From Marsupella aquatica (Eukaryota > Marchantiophyta), in contig OZ316896.1 of assembly GCA_973895155.1 (NCBI GenBank), positions 9,672,001 to 9,736,000 of the forward strand: a DNA stretch of 64,000 nucleotides, written 5' to 3'. Under the pieces are notes generated by a model. That model was given only the letters and a program-made list of their open reading frames with translations. It made no database searches and was not told the origin of the DNA. Numbering within the stretch: the stretch's first letter is position 1; every line of letters begins with the position of its first letter. Positions 1 through 11,355 of this stretch are shown here, piece after piece. Made by a program: the position numbers and the translations under genes.

Positions 1-145
1 CTGAGTGTCTGCAGCACTCCTCTCAATTGCTCGAGTCAATATCCCTGTCCTGGGAGCACCAGTCTCCACAACAAACTCCACAAGTCAGAGTACTGCCCCA
101 GCATGTTCTACTACTTGCCCCTTCCTAGCACCTCCGCGCATATGC

Positions 146-781
146 TTAATGGCAGGAAGATTGGTAGGGTGCTCCCAGGAGTTCCGGTCCACGCAGCCTC
201 GGATTGTTCTCGAAACTCCTGCCGTAAAACCGTGAGAAAGACCCCGAGGTAGGAATCGTTCCGCAGAAATCATTGTTGGACAGATCCAGAACTTTCAAGG
301 AGGCTATGCCGGTGAGCTCCTGGGGAATACGCCCTCTCAGTTGGTTGTTATTGAGGCGGAGAAAGATGAGAGACTTGAGCTCGCCAAGAGCTGAAGGAAT
401 CTCACCGGTGAAGTTGTTATTGTACAGATCCAGGCTCACGAGATTCTTCAGCTTACCCAGCTCGTTGGGGATTTTCCCCTCCAGCTTGTTCTTCGAAAGC
501 TCGAGGTACTGCAAGCTATGCAGATTTCCCAGCTCCGGCACAAGACTACCTTCCAACCCTGCATTTCCTAGGTCCACTCTTATCACCTGGTTGGAATGAC
601 TGCATGTGACGTGGAACCATGTGCAAGGGTTCACTAGCGTCGGATCCCAGCTTTGAAGCACGTTGTGTGGATCTTTCAAATTCCTGCGTAACGCGTAAAG
701 CGCATCGCCTTGGGTGTCAGCCAGTACGCAATCCAGTCCTACGAGTATCAACATTGCCACGAGAACCACGGACATCCCCAT
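146..781 (-). CDS. Short secreted LRR protein, SERK-ectodomain-like, intronless
   Basis: A 211-residue protein with an N-terminal hydrophobic signal peptide (about residues 1-21, ending near VLADTQGD), then a plant LRRNT_2 cap ([20 protein letters not shown], followed by the [10 protein letters not shown] cysteine pair). About five 24-residue leucine-rich repeats follow, and a C-terminal block with [12 protein letters not shown] and [12 protein letters not shown] ending in a cysteine. There is no transmembrane segment and no kinase, so the product should be secreted or apoplastic. This order matches the small plant LRR proteins (LRR1/OsLRR1 type) that resemble the SERK co-receptor ectodomain and are linked to receptor signalling. 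The start is the ATG at 781; another ATG lies two codons in. In flowering plants these LRRs are split into 72-nt exons, but here the reading frame is uninterrupted, which suggests a retrocopy or complete intron loss. Function is inferred from family only. Confidence 0.88.
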   Translation of the reverse strand: MGMSVVLVAMLILVGLDCVLADTQGDALYALRRNLKDPHNVLQSWDPTLVNPCTWFHVTCSHSNQVIRVDLGNAGLEGSLVPELGNLHSLQYLELSKNKLEGKIPNELGKLKNLVSLDLYNNNFTGEIPSALGELKSLIFLRLNNNQLRGRIPQELTGIASLKVLDLSNNDFCGTIPTSGSFSRFYGRSFENNPRLRGPELLGAPYQSSCH

Positions 782-1983
782 TGTTCCAAGCTAGCAAAGG
801 ACGAATCTACCCTAATCAAGAGCTCGCTCCTGTTTGTTATAGAAGCTCCCTCCTCCCTCTTCTCTTCAGCACGTGCCAACTCTTGCTGATGCACAAATCC
901 AAGCCTGCATCACAATAAGTACGCACAGTTTCTTTGCAGATCAGTCCAAGCACTACCTTAGGCTAGGTCACGCATATGCAAGTGAAAAACACATTGAACG
1001 CGAGCTTTTCTGGGGAAGGGACACGGCAAGACATGGCCACCCATAGCATCTCATCATCCCCCCGCCTTGGAAGTAGTTTCAATGCATGATAGGGCTCCAA
1101 TATGGCAGACATGCGAATAGTGTACACCTTCAGCAACACCCCCTTTTCTGGGCATCATGCAAAGACAAGCCCCATATCCTCTGATTGCTCCCAAACCTTA
1201 GAAGTAATTGCAACGCTTTACAAAGATAACATACTAAAGGCTCCAATGTGGTAGGGGTTACAAAGGCTCGAGTACAACCAATGACTACTAACTCCTTAAC
1301 GGTCCAAGGGATGGTTCGTATGACACGGACACCAAACTCCCGCAGCAGACATCACACGGAGGATAGAATTACTCGAACCTATCGTGCACAAGAAATCACC
1401 TCTCACACGGCAATGAGACCACACCACCTGCTTTGTGATACAATGTCATCGCTTACAACTTACTGCAGAAATGTAACTACAAACTAACCAACTGTCAACA
1501 CCGCGTCTCCTGCGATGAAAGCACGGTCTAAACAACGATTTTCCTACCCTTCTCTTTCTTACGACCCCTCGCTCCAGAAAATCGCCGCAGCACAACAAAT
1601 CCAAGCCAGGACAAGGACGAGGACGGGATGGAATGGCAAGGAAAACGAAACAAGTACACCACGTCGTTCACAAACAAGCGCATTTCGCTCGCCTCCTTCC
1701 CCTGGCCTCAGGAAGGGAGCACATTACACCGGGGAAGAAACAAGCACAACTCGACGAGTCACACAAATTCACTCAGTAAGAAGCAGCGACGGAACGAAGC
1801 CCCACGTTGACAACCTGCTAGAGCAGCAGCCGCATCTCTCACTCGAGCCTCACCGTAGAGTATCGTATCGTGTCCAGTCGTGTCCACACAGCCGAGAACG
1901 AGACTCCAATACTCACTCGTCGGTTATCGCAAAGCCTTCCGTCGCCGACTCCCAGAGCGAGAGACGAAGAAGAGAGATTCTAC

Positions 1984-2015
1984 AGAGAGAGAGCGAGAGA
2001 GAGAGAGAGAGAGAG
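1984..2015. repeat. (GA)n microsatellite
   Basis: Near-perfect GA dinucleotide run with one C interruption. Read on the minus strand it is a CT run about 1.2 kb upstream of the LRR start codon; CT-rich tracts are common in plant promoters and 5' leaders. Confidence 0.9.
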
Positions 2016-2260
2016 GTTGCGTGAGGAATTGGACTGACCGAATGTGGACTCGACTTGACTGGACTGGACTGATTGAAACGAGAAGATGAGGGAGAAACGA
2101 GTTCACACCGGACCCGAATTCTACCGGACCACCGAATTGTCGTAAGTCACCGTACGTACATCTCAGACGATGCCGCGTTTTGCACCCCGCTTCCGGCCGG
2201 TCACACCATCGCCATCGCCCCCCCTGATGAGGTCCTGAGGTCCTGACTGTCACCTACTCA

Positions 2261-2283
2261 TGCTGCTGATGCTGCTGCTGCTG
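2261..2283. repeat. (CTG)n trinucleotide run
   Basis: About seven CTG units with one GAT interruption, in non-coding sequence. Confidence 0.85.
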
Positions 2284-2365
2284 TACAGCTCGCTCGAGTA
2301 CGTTGGCGAATAATGGAACGGGAAAGCGTAACGACTCGAAGAACGCACGATAAGAAAAAAAAAAA

Positions 2366-2672
2366 CGGAGCCTTTCCAAAGCAGCTTCTTCTTCTTTTGT
2401 TTGCTTTTTGTCACACAAGGGAATGTTTTGGGACAAAATGACGCTTACAAATTACCAACAACAAAACCGGAGCCTTTCCAAAGCTTCTTCGTCTTCTTTT
2501 GTTTGCTTTTTGTCACACAAGGGAATGTTTTGGGACAAAATGACGCGTACAAATTACCAACAACAAAAAAATGGAGCCTTTCCAGAGCTTCTTCTTCTTT
2601 TGTTTGCTTTTTGTCACACAAGGGAATGTTTTGGGACCATTTTACCGAGCGCTTACAAATTACCCAAATTAG
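2366..2672. repeat. Three tandem copies of a ~102-bp unit
   Basis: Units start at about 2366, 2468 and 2572 with GGAGCCTTTCC. Each contains a CTT-rich run, TTTGTTTGCTTTTTGTCACA, then GGGAATGTTTTGGGAC. Copies 1 and 2 are nearly identical through CAAATTACCAACAACAAAA; copy 3 diverges after the GGGAC. The open frames at 2401-2743 simply run through the repeat. The high identity implies a recent duplication. Confidence 0.93.
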
Positions 2673-2780
2673 CTAAATACCAGTCAAGTAAACAACCTCT
2701 ACTCATAAGACCAAATTTATCTAAATACTCAAGTAAACAATAGCTACTCATAAGACCAAAATTATCTAAATACTCACTTA
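2672..2780. repeat. 45-bp tandem duplication, AT-rich
   Basis: AAGTAAACAA occurs at 2686 and 2731, each followed by CTACTCATAAGACCAAA and TATCTAAATACTCA. This second, unrelated tandem repeat directly abuts the 102-bp repeat. Confidence 0.85.
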
Positions 2781-5359
2781 AATATTTTTCAGGGAATAAC
2801 TTTTACTTATAAGCTAGCTTGCACATGTGCAATTTCCAATGAACAAACAAAAGTTGACACAAGAGTGGCACGGATCATCTCCCCAGAGGTTACATTCATG
2901 TGAACACACGAGAGAACTTTGTTGAATTCTAAATCCATCATACCAAGTCTCTATAGACCGAGCTTTTATTATTTCTCAACTAACTCCGTAACAATAAATC
3001 TAAGTTTCATTCACTAAGTTTTACTAGTGTAAGTAGTAATTGCACATCTATCGTAACCAAGTACTTAAACATGATTTGACTAATTGTTGTTACATGGTGA
3101 CTCTAGACCTAAGAATAAATGTCTAACACATTAAATCTGTAACTAAAGTGGAGTGTTTTCATTGACTTGAGGCTGCCACTTAAATTACAACCTCATTGTG
3201 ACTAACAGTTTTACCATAGTGCATATGTTAGATACCCAATTAGATATTGTGAATAACTATAGACCTAAACATCTAAACACTTCCATTAGGTCATTAGTGG
3301 TAGCAACGTTTATAAATTTCCAAGAGGGATTTGCAAAGGATCTTGGTTCCCCAACTCAGTAACTAAATTTCAACATTTTTGTTTTCCTAAACAGAGTAAT
3401 CAGAAACTAGGAAGTAGTTCAAGAGTAGTAAGCTTGAGCAGATTTTAGTAGATAAATGAGTTTAGGTGAGACACCCAAAGAAATCTATTCTTATTGTTTA
3501 TTCTGATCATAGTTGATGTTGATTATTCTAAGGAGTATGAACATTTTCAAAGGAGGTGATTTTTATTGAAAATCAACACTGTTTGCAAGAATATAAAGAC
3601 AATAGTATCCTCAGATGTTAGTGTTGTTGTTATTAACTTCTGGTGTAGATGTGCTTTGGATTGGTAGTGCAAATGTTGCAATGACAGTCCTACTTGTCAC
3701 CCCAATACTAACTACAGAGAATAGTATGAACCATCAGTGATTTTATTTGGATAAAATATAAACTATGAAGCCTGGCTGGACCGGAATATAAATAATTTTT
3801 TCAAGACTGTTATATGGTGGGACACCCTTTAGCTATCTTGTCTCATTCAATTTGATTGAAATGTATCTTTATGTTCATTTGGCCTAGTCCATGCTTTAGC
3901 TATGTATTATTTAGAAGTCATTCATTTTTGGCAGCCCCTTTAACTTTTTTAATGTCCTTAGTTTTTATTAGGTCTCCTCTATTTTTCTTAGAGTTTTGAG
4001 GGCCATATCTCCTTACCTGCATGAGAGAAGGTTAGACCCTTCAACCAAGCAACTAGTACACTATTCATTGATGAGTGCACCTTACATGCCATTGGTTATA
4101 AATTTTACATTGTTCATGGTTTATTGATGAACAGGTGTCACCTAAATAAAGAGCCCCAAATAGAACCCAAAGTTTTTAAAACACAAAGTTCAATAGTTCA
4201 CTCTCTTCTCTTTGAATTGAATCATAAAGTGCTATTGTACTTATACAAGTATATTGACTAATACCTTGAAATTAATGAGCATGTCTTCAAATATTGTACT
4301 TTTCTTATTTTTAAAAAGGTGTGCATTAACTTTCCTATAATCATTCTTCAATACTTATTTTTTATAAACTAGTTAAGTTAAAATGTCTACTCATTTCAAT
4401 TCTTTTAGATAAGTCAAAATCAGCATGTAGTAGAATGAACATGCTATATATATGAAGCGTGGCTGGACGTTGGGGTTTGATCTGCCCATCCCCATGGACT
4501 GGGTGAAGTCAGGAAAAAAGTGACCAATTGCTTTTTAAAGGGACACTTCACTTTTTGTAAGGACTACTTTAGTAGTTTTTCGGAGCACCTCAACCAAGGC
4601 AAGTGTAAACTGTTTGTTTTTGGCAAATTTGTGCATTCATTTGGATAACTTTTGGATCTTTGTCTAATCTCAAATGTTTCAACTGAAGCATGTTCTCGGA
4701 TGTCCAATCTTACCTCACAAAGTTTAAGAGTTTTCTGAGATCAATTGCCAATGGGTGCAAAAATGGTCAACTGCTATCAAGTACCTGCCAATCAATGCTT
4801 CTTTTTTGTGAAGGACTCCCCTGCCAAGTAGTTTGGGCATGAGGAGCAACTTACCACCGAGTGGACTAAATAAAACCGAGTGCAAACGGTCAGGAGCCCA
4901 ATTACAAGTCAGATTTCAGTCAAACCCATACAAGTGTTATTGGAGTCTACTACCAAAAATATTTGGAACAATGTCAAATCCAAAATAAGCATTCTCAGAT
5001 TTTATTGATTATTCTCAAATAATTTTAATAACTTCCAGCATAGGTATATTCATATGATAAGTATAATTAAATTTGCCAGTTGTTTTTACAATACAGCATG
5101 TCCACACAGTACAGACGCCCATCCTGACAAGGTCAGTTGAGATTGTTCGACATCCATAATATACACATGTGCAATACAACCAAAAAATTAAAAATTTTGG
5201 AACTCTTTTTTTGTGCTTTGTTTAGTACAAGAATCTCCACAAGGCTAGGCAAGATTGAGCCTATTTTAGCTACCAAGCTGAGATCCACCAAAGTTTCGAG
5301 GGAAAGGAGTGATAAGTCGTACCACTGAGAGACGAATGATGAAATTGCGCACCTCAATC
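2781..5359. other. AT-rich intergenic sequence
   Basis: AT-rich sequence with stops in all frames and no long open frame. I recognise no gene, RNA or complete transposon. The phrase GAAGCNTGGCTGGAC occurs twice (about 3767 and 4454), which hints at decayed dispersed repeats. Confidence 0.5.
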
Positions 5360-5690
5360 GCAATAGCAGTGTTTTGTCTACTGTGCTTTTTCTGTTAGAA
5401 TGGCAATGCTGCAGTATTTTTGTCTAGGATGAGTTGGGATGGCATTACTATAGAGTTCTGTCTACCAGAAGGATACTATGGCAATGTCTTGTATGGGATG
5501 ATGGCCCTACTCTAGTGATATGTACACCTGAATGGTGCTACAATAGTGTTTTGCAGGATAGCAATGGGTAGCATTTTGATTGACTGAATTTTGACTTCAG
5601 AACCTCAAAAAATATGGTAGTGTTCTGTCCTAGACATGAAAAATAATGTTAGGATGGTACTATATGTAGGTAACCAATGGCTATAATGGT
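5360..5690. repeat. Degenerate satellite array, copy A of the CACTAC/GTAGTG family
   Basis: About seven diverged units of roughly 30-40 bp with the pattern GAATGG, then a variable CTAC...AGTG core, then TTTTGTCTA. Examples are GCTACAATAGTGTTTTG near 5541 and TGGTAGTGTTCTGTC near 5614. The same unit, better conserved, forms the array at 7.9-8.35 kb, so the two arrays are related. Confidence 0.7.
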
Positions 5691-7894
5691 GAATCCACCT
5701 TTCATATTTTGTCTTATTCTGATCTTGTGTCCAGTATTTTGATTTCAATGTGCCTTAATAAGGTGAATCATTTGTATTAAATTATTTTTTAATTAACTTT
5801 TGGACCCCTTTTAATTTTAGTGAACTTAGAATATTTTGAAGGTATTTGGCTCCCCTCATAAGTGTTTAATTTTTCATTTTGAATCACTCTTTATTGAATT
5901 CTCTTTGTTCTCATGAGAGTGAGAAAAATGAATTTGGACAATGTGCACATCACTGAACTAAGTTTCTCTTGTGGTTTACTTTACAAAATTAAAGGGTTTA
6001 AATGAGTTTATTGTCATTACCTAGAAGCAAGTGAAAATATTGTATGTGCACATTTCTTTATTACTTTTGTACTTTCTTGGTCATAGTGTGTTTTTGTTTG
6101 CATGTGTACTTATGGTTTAATTTGTGTGTTATGTCATTCACCTTTATAGTAATTAACAGATATTAATTTCTTGGCATAAATTTTACATTTACTTACTTCT
6201 TTTATCATAAAATAAATTAAATAAATCAATATCATTACAAGACAAAAAAAAGAGACTTGTTCAGGGATGAACATGCTAATTGGCTCTCAAATGGCCATGG
6301 ATAATTAATCTGTGGACCCCCATCTTAGTTTAGAGGCGATTATCTAGAAACTGAAGCCTAGATGGACCTCCAAATCAAAAGAAAAAAAATTCAAAAATGG
6401 ACAAGTCAATGTTTGACACTTGAAACAGTTGCCAAACTTACCAAGACAACCATAATTAACATCAATCACAACACCAGTTGCATTGTGAACTACTGTTTAA
6501 TGTGTGGGTAGCTTAATTGCCCACTTCAGCAAAACAGTGTTCGATGGTTTCCTCCACGGTATTGAAGGGATGTTGGATGCACTCAAGTTGCATCAAAAGT
6601 AATCACTTTCAATTCTACACGTAGATAGACAAAGAGAGAGAAGTCATCGGTGTCATCAAATCAATAACTTTGCATAATCCTTTAAGACAAAAAGTTTCAT
6701 GGAAACAAATCTTCAATTGTGAAATTTGGAATCGATCGAAAGCTAGAGAAAATTAGAAACTCATGACCACTTTAGTACTTGATAAAATATCTCAATGTTA
6801 CACTCATTGGAAAGCTAAAGAACATTGGAAACTTATAATCTACTTAAAACTCAACTAAATCTATCAATGTTAAGTTTATTAAAAAGCTAAAGAAATTCTA
6901 AAATTCATAATCTCCTTAGTATTCGATAAAATGTGTCAATTTTAGGTTCATTCTCATGGAAGGGGTAAACCTTTCTGGGGTTGTACAACAAAGATTTCTA
7001 TTCACGTTAGTAACTATGAAACCACGGGTAAAATCTATTTTTCAAATTATTTACTCAATTCTTATCGAATGATGACAATGCTGAGCTCATAAGGACCGTC
7101 TCTTCAAGATCTTTCTAACGTCATATTATACATGAGTTTTCATTATGATTTGACTTAGCAATGTCAAATAAAAAATTGCTACCAAGAAAATTTTATGTTT
7201 TGAATAAAATCAAAATGTAAATAAAACAGTTATTGGGAGCAATTTTATCTCAATCTTTTTGTCTTTTAATTTGCATGTCAATTTTTTTTACATTCTTTTT
7301 TACGGCGTGGAGTCCTAGTTTTCACAGCAAACTTGCCACAAACACGAATGCAGAAGTTAATTTTATCGAAAAACAAGTCTCTTCCTGTTTGCAACGTGCC
7401 ATGATGATGTGGCGCGCTGTGGAGCCAGGAATTTTGCAAAGGACCCCTAATGGGGGTCCGTAACAAGAGTGAGCCCAGAGTGTAATTTTGTTTTGTTTCT
7501 TACCCCATAATTGTGCGTGAAGTTGGATAACCTTCTAGGCAGGCTAGCCAGGTGGTCAAAATATCATAACCCCAAGACCAGGTCAGGTTATGCCTCAGAA
7601 CCATCCATGGAAATACAAAGGGAAACCATAGAAATACAAAGGGAAATTATATTAATTGTTTAAATAAATAATGAAGTCCTGGGTTTACAGTGTATTGTGG
7701 GAGATAATACCCTGGAAAAAGAGAATTTCAGTTAAAATTTTGAGTAGGTATTATTGTCCAGAGTTTATGGTAAGAGGGACTTAATACACTTAAATGCTGA
7801 TTAAATGCTGAAGAGATTTTATGTTTATTAATTTTAGTAAAAGTAGCAAAGAATCTTCTTAATGAACTGATCCGTGACGAGCATAAATTAGGTT
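5691..7894. other. AT-rich spacer between the two related satellite arrays
   Basis: No supported gene. The sequence is AT-rich with short poly-A runs. The short open frame at 7233-7463 has no recognisable domain. Confidence 0.5.
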
Positions 7895-8355
7895 ATACGG
7901 TAGTGTTTTGGCTACCAGGTTGTAACTACAATAGCGTATTAGCCGGGAAGACAACACGGTTGTGTCTTGCCTAGCACTACGGCAGTGTTTCGCCTAACAG
8001 AATTGCACTATAGTAGTGTTTTGACTGCACTACGGTAGTATTTCTTCTAATAGAACTGCACTACAGTAGTAGCTTGCTACTGAAACGTCACTACAGTAGT
8101 GGTTGTTCTAACAAAATGGCACTACAGTAGTGGCTTGTCTAAAGGAATGGCACTACGGTAGTATTTTGTCTACCGTGACGGCACAACTGTAGTATTTCCT
8201 CTAACAGAGTGAAGCTACTGTAGCGATTTCCCTAACAAAATGTCACTACGGTAATGTTCTGTCTACTGGATGGCGCTACGGTAGTGTTGTGTGTACAAGA
8301 TGGCGCTACGGTAGTGTTTTGTTTACCGAATGGCAATACGGTAGTGTTATGTCTG
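7895..8355. repeat. Satellite array, about 15 units, palindromic core
   Basis: About 15 units with a period of roughly 30-36 bp. The consensus is GCACTAC, a variable base (G, A or T), GTAGTG, then TTTTGTCTA and (C/A)NGAATGG. The core is a 12-13 bp imperfect palindrome, so every unit could form a small cruciform or bind a dimeric protein. Units nearest 8.3 kb are the most regular. The array ends about 1 kb upstream of the ARO start codon. Confidence 0.9.
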
Positions 8356-9396
8356 GTGTGTTGACTTGGAGGGGAGGGAAGCTCCAGTTATTGACCGCGA
8401 TGGCGGACTGGCATCATCCCAGAAGAATCCCCCGTCTGTAGAGTCCAGAATTGGAGTGTTTCCAAGTACAGTGGTGTCGAATTCTTTACGGCCCAGCTGA
8501 GGTAGGCGAAGTGCGGAAGTGGGTTTGCGATCGCATCGGAAATGAATGACGAAATCAAAGGGACTGAGAAGAAAGAAGAGGAGAGAGAGGGAGAGGACGT
8601 CATGCGTGTAGACCGCGTTGAAGAAGTCATGAAGAGAGGAGGAGATCAGGAGTGAGACAGAAGATTCTCGTTAGCTCGTGTTTTGCGACGTGTTGAGGAG
8701 GGAGATCGAGAAACCGGAGCACAGAAGCGCGGCGGAGGAGCAAGTCTCCGTCGTTGTTCTTCTGTGTTGATGATGAGGTTGATTGGGTCTGCGCATTTGG
8801 CAGAACGCTGGGTCGATAGACCTTGATTGACGCGTAGGTGAGTGAACGAGGCGTTTCTCACTTTTGCGGTTTGGAGTGCTGTAGGCTACAAGGGTGGAGG
8901 TCCGGTGCCACCATGGCTCGTGCACGGGAAGCGGAGCAGGGAGAAGAGTTCGACGCTTGTGCCGAAATTCGAATGCGCCGCAATTTGATGCAGCAGCAGG
9001 AGCGAGGGCGTGAAGTGAAGACAGACAGGCGTTTTGTTTCGTAGGTGATTTTGAAGAGTGGGATTGAGGTTTATGGATGGATAGAGGAGTTGTTACAGTC
9101 GATGTATACAATACCCTAAGAGGATCGTGCTTGAAGAGTGATAATGCAGGTTTTGGACTATTACAAGAGAAAGGAAAATAAGAATTGAAAGGAGCAGGAT
9201 GAATTCAATGAGAATCCATGGCATTCCGCGTGAAGAAGCCCCGTAAGAACGCGAGCTTGTTATGGTCATCGCCGCCTCTACGACCGTCTCGATCTCAAAA
9301 TCCAATCGGGTTTCGGGGCGGCGTTGGACGGGTGGATTGTGCATCATTTTTATTTGCGTGGTGGGACTGCGTTAACATCAGCAGCGGCACAAGCAA
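8356..9396 (+). other. Probable 5' leader and promoter of the ARO gene
   Basis: This stretch lies directly upstream of the ARO start codon. It contains a purine-rich block (about 8570-8650). Open frames on the minus strand and short plus-strand ones (8838-9044, 9218-9424) show no domain. I did not identify a convincing TATA box or a 5'-UTR intron. Confidence 0.45.
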
Positions 9397-11355
9397 ATGG
9401 AGACCAGAGTGGAGGAACTGTTAACCCTCCAGATTCAGTTCACTGAACACATACGGAAATCTCTAGACGAGGCCGACTCGTTCCGGCAGGAATGCCACGA
9501 GCTGTGGAAGAAGGTAGACCAGCTCGCCGTGAAATTGAGGGCTGCCGCACGGGTCGGGCCGGGCAACCTCTATGGACGGCCGACGAGGAGAATCATGGCA
9601 GAGATCGAGAAGACGTTGGAGAAGGCGCTGGCCCTCGTGAAGAAGTGCAGACGGAGCGGCATTTTGAAGAGAGTCATTACGATCACGTCTGCGGCAGACT
9701 TCAAAAAAGTTAATATGTTGTTAGACAACGGGATTGCGGATGTATCCTGGCTCCTCAACGTGTCTGCAGTCGGTGAGGATCGACCCGAATCGGGAGGCGT
9801 GCCGCCGATTGCCATCGGTGACCCTGTCCTGGCCACGATCTGGTCAGAAATTGCCACAGTGCAGGTCGGAACCCTGGAAGCGAAGACGGACAGCGCATCC
9901 GTGCTAGCAAGCTATGCCGAAGTTAATGATAGGAACGGGAAGCTGATCATAGACGAGGGTGGGCTGCCACCCCTTCTCCGCCTTCTGAAGGAAGGCAATG
10001 TGCCAGCTCAGGAGGCATCAGCTCATTGCCTAGGTGTGCTAGCTAGGGACCATCAAAGGGTGCAGGAGATCTTGGAAGAGAGGGCAGTGGAAGTTTTCAT
10101 TGGAATTTTGACCAACGGATCAATGAAGGTTCAGGTGAAGGTTGCGCGGGCGCTGGCCCAAATGGTGGAGTTCAGTGGCGATGCCCAGGATCAGTTCGCT
10201 CAAGCTGGAGCCATTAGGTTACTTGTGTCGCTGCTGGCTTATGATACGCTGGAAGAGACGAGCAAGATTCAGAAAGCCATCAGCATTCACACTTTGGTTA
10301 AACAGGCTCAGACCATGTCCCTCACGCCCGCCAAACCTGTGGATGGAGGGAACGTTTCATCCGACGCCGAGAGCAGACGTAATTTGACGAAGCCGACCGA
10401 GCCGGGTAATGGCGAAAGCAGTCCTGTATCGAAAGCCTACGGCCTGGGCTTCGCGAAGCCAACTCCTGGTTTCAGCATGCCTCGGAGCAGTGAATTTCGC
10501 ACTACCAGCTTCGATTATCGCTCCACCCCTGATACCCGAGTTGTGGGGCATCATGGGCTTTCGAGGCATCGGCAGGAGAGAGATCGAGAGGACCCAGAGA
10601 CAAAGCAAAAGTTGAAAGCAGAAGCAGCTCATGCTCTGTGGAAGCTGGCACTTGGCAACGTCAAGAACAGTAAGAGCATTACTGATACGAGGGCCCTCTT
10701 GTGCTTCGCGAAGATGATAGAGTCAGGCGAGGGAGAAGTGAAAATGAATTCTATCAAGGCAGTCATGGAGATTGCTCGTGCAGCAGAAGAGGATGCTGAG
10801 CTAAGACGAGCGGCGTTTAAAACCAACTCTCCTGCGGCAAAGGCAGTCGTAGAGCAACTCCTCAGAGTAATCGAAGGAGGGGATCCGGAGCTTCAAGTAC
10901 CGTGTATTAGAGCTATAGGGTGCCTCGCGCGTATCTTCCCGGCACCTGCATTGAAAGTGATCAAGCCCTTGACTGATCAGCTTGCATATGCGGGACTCGC
11001 TGCTGAAGAAGCTTGCATCGCCCTACAAAAGTTTGCAAATAAAGACAATTACTTGCATTTGGAGCACTCGAGGACCATTCTAGATAATGGTGGAGCAGGG
11101 CACCTTGTACAACTGATTCTTTTTGATGGACAGTCTAAACTTGAGGCTTTGGTTCTGCTGTCATACCTTGCACTTAATGTTGGAGACAGTGAAGCTCTGG
11201 AGAACGCAAAGTCACTAATCGCGCTCGAGTCAGCCACTAGGTGGCCAGAACTCCCAGAGGATTTGAAAACGTTGTTGTTTGATGCGATTCAACATTTGGA
11301 GATGTTCCAGGCAGGACCTCGCCCCCCGCCTCAAGGAGCCAACTTTCTCGTCTAA
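9397..11355 (+). CDS. ARO: Armadillo-Repeat-Only (ARO) family protein, single exon
   Basis: A 652-residue protein read in one exon from the ATG at 9397 (context AAATGG) to the TAA at 11355. The N-terminal region is helical and contains the family signatures ADSFRQEC, LAVKLRAAARV, NLYGRPTRRI, LEKALALVKKC, LKRV and ADVSWLLNVS. Armadillo repeats follow (GGLPPLLRLLKEGNVPAQEASAHCLGVLA and later ones around residues 165-300). A low-complexity S/P/R-rich linker spans about 300-405, and a second ARM block runs from ALWKLALGN to the end. Length, single exon and domain order match plant ARO proteins. Known members act at the plasma membrane in polarised (tip) growth, binding RopGAP/REN-type regulators of ROP GTPases in Arabidopsis; that role here is inferred. 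The neighbours give no extra clue. Confidence 0.93.
   Translation: METRVEELLTLQIQFTEHIRKSLDEADSFRQECHELWKKVDQLAVKLRAAARVGPGNLYGRPTRRIMAEIEKTLEKALALVKKCRRSGILKRVITITSAADFKKVNMLLDNGIADVSWLLNVSAVGEDRPESGGVPPIAIGDPVLATIWSEIATVQVGTLEAKTDSASVLASYAEVNDRNGKLIIDEGGLPPLLRLLKEGNVPAQEASAHCLGVLARDHQRVQEILEERAVEVFIGILTNGSMKVQVKVARALAQMVEFSGDAQDQFAQAGAIRLLVSLLAYDTLEETSKIQKAISIHTLVKQAQTMSLTPAKPVDGGNVSSDAESRRNLTKPTEPGNGESSPVSKAYGLGFAKPTPGFSMPRSSEFRTTSFDYRSTPDTRVVGHHGLSRHRQERDREDPETKQKLKAEAAHALWKLALGNVKNSKSITDTRALLCFAKMIESGEGEVKMNSIKAVMEIARAAEEDAELRRAAFKTNSPAAKAVVEQLLRVIEGGDPELQVPCIRAIGCLARIFPAPALKVIKPLTDQLAYAGLAAEEACIALQKFANKDNYLHLEHSRTILDNGGAGHLVQLILFDGQSKLEALVLLSYLALNVGDSEALENAKSLIALESATRWPELPEDLKTLLFDAIQHLEMFQAGPRPPPQGANFLV

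Larger units (their letters stand above)
782..2365. other. Upstream region of the LRR gene, no gene seen
   Basis: This stretch lies 5' of the minus-strand LRR gene and probably holds its leader and promoter. It contains a purine-rich block with a GA microsatellite near 2.0 kb and a CTG run near 2.27 kb. Open frames here (for example 1515-2024) are low-complexity, rich in R/S/T/E, and overlap the microsatellite, so I do not call them genes. Confidence 0.5.

Noticed and set aside
1515-2024. 169-residue frame on the plus strand
   Set aside because: Low-complexity R/S/T-rich translation ending in a GA microsatellite, upstream of an antisense gene; no domain.
7895-8355. CRISPR-like array
   Set aside because: The spacers are themselves repetitive and the units degenerate; the surrounding genes are eukaryotic with introns. 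It is a satellite.
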